Below, piece after piece: positions 33,071 through 41,239 of a stretch of 64,000 bases of DNA. Location: positions 1-64,000 of the forward strand of contig NZ_JAELTJ010000001.1 in the NCBI RefSeq assembly GCF_016428805.1, given 5' to 3'. The notes under the pieces were generated by a model. That model saw only the letters and a program-made list of their open reading frames with translations. It searched no databases and was not told the origin of the DNA. Position 1 is the stretch's first letter; every line of letters starts with the position of its first letter. The position numbers and the translations under genes were made by a program. The DNA comes from Achromobacter sp. ASV32. Lineage in GTDB: Bacteria; Pseudomonadota; Gammaproteobacteria; Burkholderiales; Burkholderiaceae_B.

Positions 33071-33873
33071 GCTCGCGCCTCGCCAAATCCGCCGCCGTGC
33101 GCGACACCGATCCGGTCGGCGGCGCGCAGAGCATTTTCCGGGTGCTGCGCCTCCTGAAATACGTGGGCGCGGCGCCTGCGCGGGGCGTTGGCCTGACCGA
33201 CGTGGTGCGCGACCTGGGCCTGACCCCGCCCACCGCGCATCGCATGCTGGCGGCCTTGTTGCAGGAAGGCTTTGTGTCGCTGAACCCCAAGCTCAAGACC
33301 TACAGCCTGGGGCGCGAGTCCTACATCCTGGGGCTGGCGGCCGAAAGCCGCCATGGCATCAAGGCGATCGCCGAGTCGGCGGTGCTGCGCCTGGCGCAGT
33401 CCACCGGCGACACCAGCTTCCTGTCGGTGCGCTCGGGCCATGAGGCCGTGTGCGTCGATCGCAAGACGGGCGATTTCCCCATCAAGATCCTGACGCTGGA
33501 AGTCGGCCACCGCCGTCCGCTGGGCGTGGGGGCGGGCAGCCTGGCGCTGCTGGCGTTCCTGCCCAATGACGATATCGAGCGGGTGCTGGCGCGCTACGAC
33601 GCGTCGGCCGCGCCCGACCTGCCGTCCACCGCCATGCTGCGCGAGGACATCGCCGCGGCCCGCAAGCACGGCTATGCGCTGAACCCGGGCCGCATCATTG
33701 CGGACATGCTGGGGGTGGGCGTGCCGGTGTTCGACCGCGAACAGCACGTGGTGGCCGCGCTGAGCGTGGCCGCGATCCGCTCGCGCCTGTCGGGTGCGCG
33801 GCTGCAGGAAGTGGTGGCATCGTTGCAGCGCGCCGCCACGGAATTGGCCGCGGAACTGGCGCCGCGGCCCTGA
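33067..33873 (+). CDS. IclR-family transcriptional regulator
   Basis: The 268-residue product has the IclR winged helix (about 20-80: AQSIFRVLRLLKYVG, then GLTDVVRDLGLTPPTAHRMLAALLQEGFV) and a C-terminal ligand-binding GAF-like domain (about 95-260, including HEAVCVDRKTGDFPI and the hydrophobic-loop VGHRRPLGVGAGSLALLAF). I give the TTG at 33067 as start; a GTG at 33097 is possible. It converges with a leftward catabolic operon (38418-33949), whose upstream TCCATA/TATGGA dyads look like IclR-type sites, so it is the probable regulator. Confidence 0.9.
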   Translation: MSSRLAKSAAVRDTDPVGGAQSIFRVLRLLKYVGAAPARGVGLTDVVRDLGLTPPTAHRMLAALLQEGFVSLNPKLKTYSLGRESYILGLAAESRHGIKAIAESAVLRLAQSTGDTSFLSVRSGHEAVCVDRKTGDFPIKILTLEVGHRRPLGVGAGSLALLAFLPNDDIERVLARYDASAAPDLPSTAMLREDIAAARKHGYALNPGRIIADMLGVGVPVFDREQHVVAALSVAAIRSRLSGARLQEVVASLQRAATELAAELAPRP

Positions 33874-33909
33874 GGGGGCGGGAGCCCGGCCTGCGCGATC
33901 GGCCGGCGC

Positions 33910-33938
33910 GCCCGCCGCGTTGCAACCAGGCGGCGGGC
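33910..33938. terminator. Hairpin between convergent IclR and SDR genes
   Basis: GCCCGCCGC (33910-33918) and GCGGCGGGC (33930-33938) pair perfectly over 9 bp with an 11-base loop. It lies in the 75-base convergent gap. No T-run, so it is a bidirectional terminator candidate only. Confidence 0.55.
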
Positions 33939-33948
33939 TGACCGCCCG

Positions 33949-34788
33949 CTATCGCCCCGCGCAGGACTTGCCGCCGTCCACCGGCAGGCACACGCCGGTG
34001 ATGTACCGGGCCTCGTCGCTGGCCAGGAACAGCGCGGCGTGGGCCACGTCCCAGGCGTCGCCCATGCGGCCCATCGGGCTGGCCGCGTTGCGCCGCCGGC
34101 GCATTTCCTCGACGTCTTCGAACTGGCCCGCGATCTGCGTGTAGATCAGGGGCGTGTCCATCACGCCCGGCAGCACCGCGTTGACGCGGATGTTGTCGGG
34201 CGCGTAGCGCACCGCCAGAGCGCGGGTCAGGTGGTTCAGCCCGGCCTTGGCGGCGTAGTACGAGGTGTAGGGGTAGGTGTTGACCTGGATCGAGGCCAGC
34301 GACGAGATATTGACGATGCTGCCGCCGCCCTGGGCCAGCATGACGGGCAGCACGTGCTTGCAGGTCAGGAACACGCCGGTCAGGTTGGTGTCGATGACCC
34401 GATGCCAGCTTTCCTCGCTGGCCTGGACCGGGTCGCCCATCTCGGTGATGCCGACGTTGTTGTGCAGCACGTCGATGCGACCGGCCTGCGCGCGCATCGC
34501 CGCCACCACGGCCTGGATCTGTTCGCTGTCCGTCACGTCGGCGGTCAGGGCGGTGCAGCGGCCGCCTTCCGCAGTGATGATGCGGCAGGTTTCCTCGGCG
34601 GACTCGGTGCGCAGGTCCACCGCGAACACCTGCGCACCTTCGCGGGCGTACAGCGCGGCGGCGGCGCGACCGTTGCTCCAGCCGGGTCCCGACGAGCCCG
34701 CGCCAAAGACCAGCGCGGTCTTGCCCAACATGCGTTGGCCCGCGCCGGGCCTGCCGCCCTGAAGATAGCCGGTGTCGGATGGGCTCAT
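33949..34788 (-). CDS. Short-chain dehydrogenase/reductase (SDR)
   Basis: The 279-residue SDR uses NAD(P)(H) to oxidise or reduce an alcohol or carbonyl. The nucleotide-binding glycine motif is a variant (ALVFGAGSSGPGWSNGRAAA). NNVG, the catalytic Ser in VNISSLAS, and YYAAK are all present, followed by RVNAVLPGVMDTPL and a C-terminal ITGVCLPVDGG. It ends the four-gene leftward operon, one base behind the Bug receptor gene. Its substrate is probably a product of the thiamine-diphosphate enzyme or the compound imported through the receptor (inference). Confidence 0.9.
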   Translation of the reverse strand: MSPSDTGYLQGGRPGAGQRMLGKTALVFGAGSSGPGWSNGRAAAALYAREGAQVFAVDLRTESAEETCRIITAEGGRCTALTADVTDSEQIQAVVAAMRAQAGRIDVLHNNVGITEMGDPVQASEESWHRVIDTNLTGVFLTCKHVLPVMLAQGGGSIVNISSLASIQVNTYPYTSYYAAKAGLNHLTRALAVRYAPDNIRVNAVLPGVMDTPLIYTQIAGQFEDVEEMRRRRNAASPMGRMGDAWDVAHAALFLASDEARYITGVCLPVDGGKSCAGR

Positions 34789-34789
34789 G

Positions 34790-35797
34790 TCATTCCGCCG
34801 AGATATGCGCGAAGTCGGCCACCTTCTTCCACTTGGCGACGTCTTCCTTGATCATCGCGGCGAAGGCCTGGGGCTGGTCCGCGACCACATACGCGCCCAC
34901 GCCGGCGTATTTGGCCTGCACGTCCGGGTCGGCCAGGGCGCGGCGCGAGGCCTCGCTCAGTTTGGCCAGGATGGGCGCGGGCAGGCCGGCGGGCGCGAGC
35001 AGGCCGTTCCACATTTCGGCGTCGTAGTCGGGCAGGCCGACCTCGGCGAAGGTGGGCACGTCGGGCAGCTGCGGCAGGCGCTTCTTGGCCGCCACCACGA
35101 TGGCGCGCAGGCTGCCGGACTGGATGTGCGCCATCGACGAGGCCGCCGTGTCCCACAGGATCGGCACCTGGCCGGCGATGACGTCGTTCAGCGCCGGGCC
35201 GGTGCCGCGATAGGGCACGTGCATCATGTCCAGGCCCGACAGCGATTTGTAGTACTCCATGGCCATGTGGGTGGCGCCGCCATTGCCCGACGAGGCATAC
35301 GAATACTTGCCGGGCGCGCTCTTGATCAGCGCATAGAACGCGGCGTAATCCTTGGCCGGGAAGTTCTTGTTGACCACGATCACGCCCGGCACGCGGATGA
35401 TCTGCGTGACCGGGGTGAAGTCCTTGACGGCGTCGTAGGGCAGGTTCTTGTACACCGCCGGATTGGTGCCGTTGGTGCTGGAGGTGCCCAGCAGCAGGGT
35501 ATAGCCGTCGGGCGTGGCGCTGGCCACCGCGCGCGAGCCCACCGTGCCGCCGGCGCCGCCGCGGTTTTCCACCACCACGGCCTGGCCGATCTGCTTGCCC
35601 AGGGCCTCGGCGAAGATGCGCCCCACCACGTCCGACGTGCCGCCGGGCGGGAAGGGCACGATCAGGCGGATCGGGCGGTCGGGGTAGTTGCCTGCTGCGT
35701 TGCCTGCGCCCGGGGTGTTGCCTTGCGCGGCGGCCGGGCCTGCCAGGGCAGCGGCCAGGGCGGCAGCGCCCAGGGTCAGCCAGTTGCGGATCTTCAT
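34790..35797 (-). CDS. Bug/TctC-family periplasmic solute-binding receptor
   Basis: The 335-residue product has a signal peptide (about 1-24, ALAAALAGPAAAQ) and the Bug fold: YPDRPIRLIVPFPPGGTSDVVGR at the start, ENRGGAGGTVGS, and GKYSYASSGNGGATHMAMEYYK around the ligand site. Bug receptors, very abundant in Bordetella and relatives, bind carboxylates for TctAB-type transport or signalling. No TctA or TctB genes are nearby, so it is an orphan receptor. A strong GAGGAG precedes the ATG. Confidence 0.92.
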   Translation of the reverse strand: MKIRNWLTLGAAALAAALAGPAAAQGNTPGAGNAAGNYPDRPIRLIVPFPPGGTSDVVGRIFAEALGKQIGQAVVVENRGGAGGTVGSRAVASATPDGYTLLLGTSSTNGTNPAVYKNLPYDAVKDFTPVTQIIRVPGVIVVNKNFPAKDYAAFYALIKSAPGKYSYASSGNGGATHMAMEYYKSLSGLDMMHVPYRGTGPALNDVIAGQVPILWDTAASSMAHIQSGSLRAIVVAAKKRLPQLPDVPTFAEVGLPDYDAEMWNGLLAPAGLPAPILAKLSEASRRALADPDVQAKYAGVGAYVVADQPQAFAAMIKEDVAKWKKVADFAHISAE

Positions 35798-35836
35798 GGT
35801 TTGTCTCCTCGCTTGGGATTATGTTTTTTTCAGCGC

Positions 35837-37570
35837 TCAGGCGATACGGTCGCCCGGCTTGATCTTGGCCGCCCGGCTGTCCACGCCCGGCAGCATGTGC
35901 GCGGGGTCGCGCGTGACCACCACGTCCAGCACGGTAGGCCGGTCGCGGCAGGCATAGGCGGCTGCCAGCGCGGCGGGGATTTCGGCGGGGTCTTCCACCC
36001 GGATGCCATTGCAGCCGAGCGCGCGCGCTACGTTGGCGTAGTTGGTTTCCGCCAGGTCCGACGACTGGTAGCTGCCGCTGCCGTACATCAGGTGCTGCAG
36101 CGCCTTGATATACCCCGACGCGGCGTTGTTGACCACCACCAGGGTGAACGCCAGGCCCATGCGCACCGCGGTTTCCAGTTCGCCCAGCGACATGTTGCAG
36201 CCGCCGTCGCCGGTCAGGCTGACTACCTGCCGCCCCGGGGCGGCGGCGGCCGCGCCGATGGCGCCGGGGATGCCGTAGCCGATGGACGCGAAGCCGCGGT
36301 CGGGCACGAAGCCGCGGCCCGCCCGCTTGGTGTCGAACAGCAGCCCGCCCCAGTGCGCGGCAAAACCGCCGTCGGCCACCAGCACGCCGTCTTCGGGCAG
36401 GCTGGCGTTGATTTCATGCATCAGCCGCGCCATGCCGATGGGCCGGTCGGCCGACGTCAGCTTGGCCTGCACCGATTCACGCCAGGTGTGCATGGCCTGG
36501 CCCACTTCGTCCGCGTAGCCCTGGCGGCGCGTGCCGCCCGCATCGGGCAAGGCGGCCAGGCGCTGATCCAGTTCGGCCAGTGTGGCGCGCGCGTCGCCCC
36601 ACAGCCGCAGCGCGGGCGTGGTGGTGCGGTCGAATTCCTCGGCCACGATGTCCAGGTGGATGATGGGCGCGCCGGTGGTCAGCAGGTCGTAGCGGCGGGT
36701 GGCCACTTCGCCCAGCTTGCAGCCCACCACGAACAGGCAGTCGGCCTTGGCGATCAGGTCGTTGGCGATGCGGCTGTAGCGCCCGAACAGGCCCGCGTTC
36801 AAGGGATCGCTGCAGGCGATCGCGCCCTTGCCGCTCATGGTGTGGGCCACCGGGATGTTGTAGCGGCGGGCGAAGTCCTGCACGGCCTGGGCCGCGTCGC
36901 TGATGTGCACGCCGCCGCCGCACAGCATCAGCGGGCGGGCGGCGCCGGCCAGCATGGCGGCGGCCTGGGCCAGGCCGTCCGCGTCGGGGCGGCAGCGCAG
37001 CGCGGGGGCGCGGCGGTAGGTATCGGCGGCGTGGAAGGCCGCGGCGTCGAACGCATGCACTTCGTGGGCGATGTCTTCGGGCACGTCCAGCACCACCGGG
37101 CCCGGCCGACCGCTGGTGGCCACCGCGAAGGCCCGCCGCACCAGTTCGGGGATGCGTTCGATCTTCTCGACCCGCAGCACGTCTTTCACCACAGGCCGCA
37201 GCACTTCCAGTTGCCGGGCTTCCTGGGTCATGTTCTTCCAGGAATGCATGCGGTGCGAATCGCCCACCAGCGCCACCATCGCGGTGCCGGCGTTATAGGC
37301 TTCGGCCAGGCCGGTGACCAGATTGGTCGCGCCCGGACCCAGTGTCGCATCGCACACGGCGGGCCGGCCGCTGACCTTGGTGTAGGCGTCGGCGGCGAAC
37401 ACGGCGCAGCGTTCGTCGTTGATCAGGTTGTGGTTCAGCTTCAGGCGCCGCACCGCGTCGTAGAACGGCAGCAGCTGAAAGCCGCCCATGCCGAACATCA
37501 GGCCGACGTCATGCGCCGCGAACATGCGGGCGATGGCTTCGCCGCCCGTGATTTCCAGTTTTTCCGACAT
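35837..37570 (-). CDS. Thiamine-diphosphate-dependent enzyme (acetolactate synthase-like)
   Basis: The 577-residue product has the three-domain layout of the acetolactate synthase/benzoylformate decarboxylase superfamily: the N-terminal pyrimidine-binding domain with the cofactor-activating Glu (LINDERCAVFAADAYTKVSG), a central domain (about 190-330) and the C-terminal diphosphate-binding domain with the GDG...NN motif (SLTGDGGCNMSLGELETA, then VVVNNAASGYIKAL). It should decarboxylate or ligate a 2-oxo acid; I cannot fix the substrate, and there is no acetolactate synthase small subunit nearby. It follows the duplicated unknown protein after 14 bases. The neighbouring SDR and Bug receptor suggest catabolism of an imported organic acid. 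Confidence 0.9.
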   Translation of the reverse strand: MSEKLEITGGEAIARMFAAHDVGLMFGMGGFQLLPFYDAVRRLKLNHNLINDERCAVFAADAYTKVSGRPAVCDATLGPGATNLVTGLAEAYNAGTAMVALVGDSHRMHSWKNMTQEARQLEVLRPVVKDVLRVEKIERIPELVRRAFAVATSGRPGPVVLDVPEDIAHEVHAFDAAAFHAADTYRRAPALRCRPDADGLAQAAAMLAGAARPLMLCGGGVHISDAAQAVQDFARRYNIPVAHTMSGKGAIACSDPLNAGLFGRYSRIANDLIAKADCLFVVGCKLGEVATRRYDLLTTGAPIIHLDIVAEEFDRTTTPALRLWGDARATLAELDQRLAALPDAGGTRRQGYADEVGQAMHTWRESVQAKLTSADRPIGMARLMHEINASLPEDGVLVADGGFAAHWGGLLFDTKRAGRGFVPDRGFASIGYGIPGAIGAAAAAPGRQVVSLTGDGGCNMSLGELETAVRMGLAFTLVVVNNAASGYIKALQHLMYGSGSYQSSDLAETNYANVARALGCNGIRVEDPAEIPAALAAAYACRDRPTVLDVVVTRDPAHMLPGVDSRAAKIKPGDRIA

Positions 37571-37584
37571 GCGGAGGGTGCTCC

Positions 37585-38418
37585 CTAGTGGATTGCGCGC
37601 CCTGTCAGCAGGGCGTCGATAAAGGTTTTCAGGGGGATGCCGGCCCGGCAGCCCAGGTCGCGGGCGCGGGCATTGGCCGAGGACACCACGCCCTCTTCGA
37701 AGCACGAGCGGGCGTCGCCGATGCGGGCGCTGTGGGCAGATACCGTCAGCGCCGCGATGCCGCGCTGCTGCAGCAGCGGCAGGCGGCCGATGCCGGCGCC
37801 GTCCTTGCCGATGCCGGCATCGTTGAAGGTCACCAGCCTGGGCTGGGCGCGCACGCCGTCGGTGGCAAGGCCCGCCAGGTGTTCGCCGTGCGAAGCGGTG
37901 ACGGCGATCAGGCCGTCGTCCGCCGGGCCCAGCAGCGACACCGAATCGGCGCCCACGACCCGCGGCGTGCCGTCGTCGGCCGTGACCAGGATGCGGCGGG
38001 ATTCCTTCTGCGGCGCGGGTTGGGTCGGCGCCATCCGCGCGTCGGCCAGTCTCGCGGCGGCCTGCGCCACCGCCATGCCTGGCCGGCAGCCCAGCGCATA
38101 GGCCAGATCGTTGACGTGGCTGATGATGCCGTGGCGCGCCATGTCGGCGCCGTCGCCGATGCGGCAACTGCGGTAGTCGGCCGTGGCCGCGGCCACGCCC
38201 CATTGCTGCAGGTCGTGCAGGCCGGTGATACCGGCTTGCTGCCAGCCCACGCCGGCATCGTTCAGCACCACGGCACGCACCCGGCCGCGGGCGGCGCAAT
38301 ACGCGGCGTAGCTGCCGCCGTGCGAGCCGGCGATCACCACGCGGCCAGTGTCTTCGGGCGCCAGCTTGGTGATGCTGTCCAGGACGAGCGCCTCCCGGGT
38401 ATCTGTCTCGTATTCCAT
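37585..38418 (-). CDS. Tandemly duplicated domain protein, unknown function
   Basis: I do not recognise this 277-residue protein, but it clearly consists of two copies of one domain of about 110 residues. Matching motifs are SHG (32-34 and 176-178), NDAG[VI]G (53-58 and 199-204), G[VI]AA (74-77 and 220-223), RIGD (86-89 and 232-235), G[IV][IV]S (97-100 and 243-246), an Asn (103 and 249) and LGCR (109-112 and 255-258). From NDAG onward the offset is a constant 146 residues. The conserved polar residues suggest a metal or substrate site in each half or at their interface. No signal peptide. It is the first gene of the operon with the thiamine-diphosphate enzyme, Bug receptor and SDR. The ATG at 38418 lies within an IclR-like operator, and no good Shine-Dalgarno is seen. 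Confidence 0.75.
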   Translation of the reverse strand: MEYETDTREALVLDSITKLAPEDTGRVVIAGSHGGSYAAYCAARGRVRAVVLNDAGVGWQQAGITGLHDLQQWGVAAATADYRSCRIGDGADMARHGIISHVNDLAYALGCRPGMAVAQAAARLADARMAPTQPAPQKESRRILVTADDGTPRVVGADSVSLLGPADDGLIAVTASHGEHLAGLATDGVRAQPRLVTFNDAGIGKDGAGIGRLPLLQQRGIAALTVSAHSARIGDARSCFEEGVVSSANARARDLGCRAGIPLKTFIDALLTGRAIH

Positions 38419-38426
38419 ATTATGGA
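38414..38426. promoter_or_regulatory. IclR-like operator overlapping the operon start codon
   Basis: TCCATA-T-TATGGA is a perfect 6-bp dyad around one base. It overlaps the ATG of the duplicated-domain protein. A near-copy lies 135 bases further upstream. Symmetrical TCCA/TGGA sites are typical of IclR-family regulators, and an IclR gene flanks the operon. Confidence 0.55.
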
Positions 38427-38548
38427 TTTTTTTCCGACTTCGTGGGCGGTGCGAGGCTGCGCCCACAAAGCGGATTGTCTCCGTGCAGAGAGGAATAATG
38501 TTCTGCAGGCGATTCTACGAGCGCACGTTTCCCTGGAGCAATGGTGTC

Positions 38549-38561
38549 TCCATATTGTGGA
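38549..38561. promoter_or_regulatory. Second IclR-like operator
   Basis: TCCATATTGTGGA matches the proximal site with a single base difference. The 135-bp centre spacing would allow looping or separate activation and repression sites (inference). Confidence 0.5.
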
Positions 38562-38596
38562 AGTAAATTCTGGGGTGGCGCGGAACGCGCAAGGCG

Positions 38597-38618
38597 GGGC
38601 GGGCCAGGCGGCCCGCCC
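38597..38618 (-). terminator. Hairpin downstream of the efflux operon
   Basis: GGGCGGGCC and GGCCCGCCC form a perfect 9-bp stem with a 4-base loop, about 10 bases beyond the stop codon of the outer membrane factor gene. There is no U-tract on the minus strand, so termination strength is uncertain. Confidence 0.55.
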
Positions 38619-38627
38619 GCAAGAGAC

Positions 38628-40049
38628 TTACTTTTCCCAGCCGCCGCCCAGCGCCAGGAACACGGCGATCTGGTCGTTGCTGAGTTCGGCCTGGCTGGCG
38701 GCCAGCGCGCTTTCGCTGGTGGCCAGCGTGCGCTCGGCGTCCAGCACGGTCAGGTAGTCGGTCTTGCCATACTGGAACAGCTGGCGCGCCTGCGACGCGG
38801 CCACCGCGGCCTGGTCGCGCGCGGCGCGCAGGGACGCCTCGCGGTCCAACTGGCGCGCGTACACCACCAGCGCGCTTTCGGTTTCGCGCAGGGCGTTGAG
38901 CACCGAGGCATCAAAGCGCGCGACGGCGGCGCGGGTATTGGCTTGGGCTTCGGCAATGCGGGCCTGCACCGCGCCGGTGTTGGGCAGCGTCCACGAGATC
39001 AGCGGGCCGACGCTCCAGCTGAAGGTGCCGCGGTCGCCGAACATGGCAGCCGGGCCGCCCGAGGCGGCGGACAGGCCCAGCGTGATCTTGGGGTACAGAT
39101 CGGCCGTGGCCACGCCGATGCGCGCGGTGGCGGCGGCCAGGCTGCGTTCGGCCTGGCGGATGTCGGGACGGCGGCGCAGCAATTGCGCGCCGTCGCCCAC
39201 GGGAATGGTTTGCGCCAGTTTCGGTGCGGCGGCGCATTGCAGCAGCGATACGGGAATCTCGGCAGGCGTCTGGCCCGTCAGCGCCGCCAGCCGGTACAGC
39301 GCGGTGCGTTGCTGGGCCTGGAAGGGCGGCAGGTTGGCCTGCAATTGTTCGAGCTGGCTGCGCGCGCGCGTAACGTCCAGCGCGGTGCCACGGCCGGCGC
39401 GCTGCAGCCGCGACACGGCGTCCAGCGATTCCTGCTGCACGTTGACCGAATGCTGCGCCGAGGCCAGCTGCATGCCGGCCGCGCACAGATTGGCGTAGGC
39501 GCGCGCGGTCTCGGCGGCCACGGTGACGCGGGTGGCGTCGTAGGCGGCCTGCGCCGATTCCGCGTCGGCGGTGGAGGCTTCGATGGCGCGGCGGATCTGG
39601 CCGAACAGATCCACCTGGTACGACATGCTGGCGCCGGCCGAATACGACCAGCGGTTGGGCGGATCGATGCCCGGGGCCAGTTCCTGGATGCCGGACACGT
39701 GACCGAAGGTGGGCGAGGCGTTCACGCCCAGACTGGGCTGCTGCTGCGCCTGGGTTTCGCGCACGGCGGCCTGGGCGCGTTCAAGGTTGGCGCTGGCCAC
39801 GCGCAGGTCGGTGTTGGCGGCCAGGGCCTGTTCCACCAGCCCATCCAGCACGGGGTCGTTATACAGGCGCCACCAGTGGCCGGGCACCGCGTTCTGCTGG
39901 AACACGCCTTCTTGCGCTTCGGTGAACGGCACCTGGGCGCTCTGCCGCGTGGCGACCGACCCGGCGGGCACCTGGTAGTCAGGGCCCACGGTGGTGCACC
40001 CGGCCAGCGCGGCGGCCAGCATCAGCGGCAGGAAGAGTTTCGTGTTCAT
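38628..40049 (-). CDS. NodT/OprM-type outer membrane efflux lipoprotein
   Basis: The 473-residue product is a TolC-like outer membrane factor with a lipoprotein signal (MLAAALAGC, Cys at about 18) followed by TTVGPDYQVP. Two repeated outer membrane efflux domains with long coiled-coil helices (about 65-250 and 270-460) are evident (for example ERAQAAVRETQAQQQPSL and SQLEQLQANLPPFQAQQR). It forms the exit duct for the adaptor and FUSC pump encoded upstream in the same operon. Confidence 0.93.
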   Translation of the reverse strand: MNTKLFLPLMLAAALAGCTTVGPDYQVPAGSVATRQSAQVPFTEAQEGVFQQNAVPGHWWRLYNDPVLDGLVEQALAANTDLRVASANLERAQAAVRETQAQQQPSLGVNASPTFGHVSGIQELAPGIDPPNRWSYSAGASMSYQVDLFGQIRRAIEASTADAESAQAAYDATRVTVAAETARAYANLCAAGMQLASAQHSVNVQQESLDAVSRLQRAGRGTALDVTRARSQLEQLQANLPPFQAQQRTALYRLAALTGQTPAEIPVSLLQCAAAPKLAQTIPVGDGAQLLRRRPDIRQAERSLAAATARIGVATADLYPKITLGLSAASGGPAAMFGDRGTFSWSVGPLISWTLPNTGAVQARIAEAQANTRAAVARFDASVLNALRETESALVVYARQLDREASLRAARDQAAVAASQARQLFQYGKTDYLTVLDAERTLATSESALAASQAELSNDQIAVFLALGGGWEK

Positions 40050-40103
40050 GGCGGTTACGGCTTGGCGTTGTCGATGGGTTGAAAGGGTTGAAGGAGGCGC
40101 GGA

Positions 40104-41024
40104 TCAGGAGGGTTGCCTGGCCGCGGGTTCGGCGGTGCGCGGCGCGGCGGCGCTGCCAACCGCCACGGTGGCGGTCTGGCCCGCGACCAGGCGCACGCCG
40201 TCGGGGACTTCGTCGATCTTCACGCGCACGGGAATGCGTTGCGCCAGGCGGACCCAGTTGAACGTCGGGTTGACGTTGGGCAGCAGGTTGGCGCTGGTGC
40301 TGCGGTCGCGGTCGGCGATGCCCAGCGCAATGCTTTCGACGTGGCCGCGGATCTGGCGGCTGTCGCCCATCAGCGTGACGGTCACGGGGTCGCCTTCGTG
40401 GATACCGGGCAGCTTGGTTTCCTCGAAGTAGCCTTCGATGTAGAACGAGCTCGAATCCACCAGCGCCATGACGCCGTGGCCGGCGGTGGCGTAGGAGCCT
40501 GCGCGCAGGTCCAGGTTGGTGATGCGCCCGTCGGTCACGGCCAGCACGCGGCTGCGCTCCAGGTTCAGGCGGGCGGTGTTCAGCTGTACTTCGGCCTGGG
40601 CCAGCGCGGCTTCGGTCTGCTGCAGCTTGGTCTGGCTTTGCTCCAGCGCTTCGGCGGCCACCAACTGACCCAGCGAGCGGTTGCGCTTGGCATCGCGCAC
40701 GGCCTGTTCGCGCGCCACCTGCTGCGAATGCACCGACGCTTCGGCCTGGTCATAGGCCAGCTGGAAGCGGGCGCGGTCGATTTCGAACAGCAGGTCGCCG
40801 GCCTTGACGTCCTGGTTGTCGTGCACGGGCACGGCGGTGACCAGACCCGAGACGTCTGGCGCCACCTGCACCACGTAGGCCTTGATGCGGCCGTCGCGGG
40901 TCCAGGGTTCCACTTCATAGTGCACCCAGAGTTGCCAGCCGGCGGCGACGGCGGCCACCACGACGGCGGCGGTCAGCGCGAACTTGCCGATGGCGGCGGG
41001 GCGCAGGGCGTTGGGGAGTTTCAT
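40104..41024 (-). CDS. HlyD-family periplasmic adaptor (AaeA/EmrA-like)
   Basis: The 306-residue product has one N-terminal TM helix (about 13-32), a split biotinyl-lipoyl domain (DGRIKAYVVQVAPDVSGLV ... VTDGRITNLDLRAGSYATAG) and a short coiled coil (about 95-160) between its halves, then a beta-barrel domain. It is the size and arrangement of AaeA, the adaptor for p-hydroxybenzoic acid efflux. It links the FUSC inner membrane protein to the outer membrane factor. The ATG at 41024 lies two bases behind the DUF1656 gene. Confidence 0.9.
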   Translation of the reverse strand: MKLPNALRPAAIGKFALTAAVVVAAVAAGWQLWVHYEVEPWTRDGRIKAYVVQVAPDVSGLVTAVPVHDNQDVKAGDLLFEIDRARFQLAYDQAEASVHSQQVAREQAVRDAKRNRSLGQLVAAEALEQSQTKLQQTEAALAQAEVQLNTARLNLERSRVLAVTDGRITNLDLRAGSYATAGHGVMALVDSSSFYIEGYFEETKLPGIHEGDPVTVTLMGDSRQIRGHVESIALGIADRDRSTSANLLPNVNPTFNWVRLAQRIPVRVKIDEVPDGVRLVAGQTATVAVGSAAAPRTAEPAARQPS

Positions 41025-41026
41025 AC

Positions 41027-41239
41027 CTATCTCTGCAGAAAATAAGGGGAAATGAGGGATACGCCGTACAGCAGCACCACGAACAGCGCCAGGTCGAACA
41101 AAGCGGGGTGCCACACCAGGCGATACAGCCCGGCGCGGGCCAGCACGCGGCGCACGGCCCAGGCCACGCCCAGGGTGACCACGCCCAGCACCAGCAGCCA
41201 GGGGAAGTAAATGCCGTAAAGGTTGAATTCGCCGATCAT
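41027..41239 (-). CDS. DUF1656 small membrane protein (AaeX-like)
   Basis: The 70-residue product has two TM helices (about 12-32 and 44-65) and begins MIGEFNLYGIYFP, the DUF1656 signature of AaeX. Such proteins always sit between FUSC pump and HlyD adaptor genes; their role in the pump is not known. Its start overlaps the FUSC stop codon by four bases and its end is two bases from the adaptor start. Confidence 0.88.
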   Translation of the reverse strand: MIGEFNLYGIYFPWLLVLGVVTLGVAWAVRRVLARAGLYRLVWHPALFDLALFVVLLYGVSLISPYFLQR

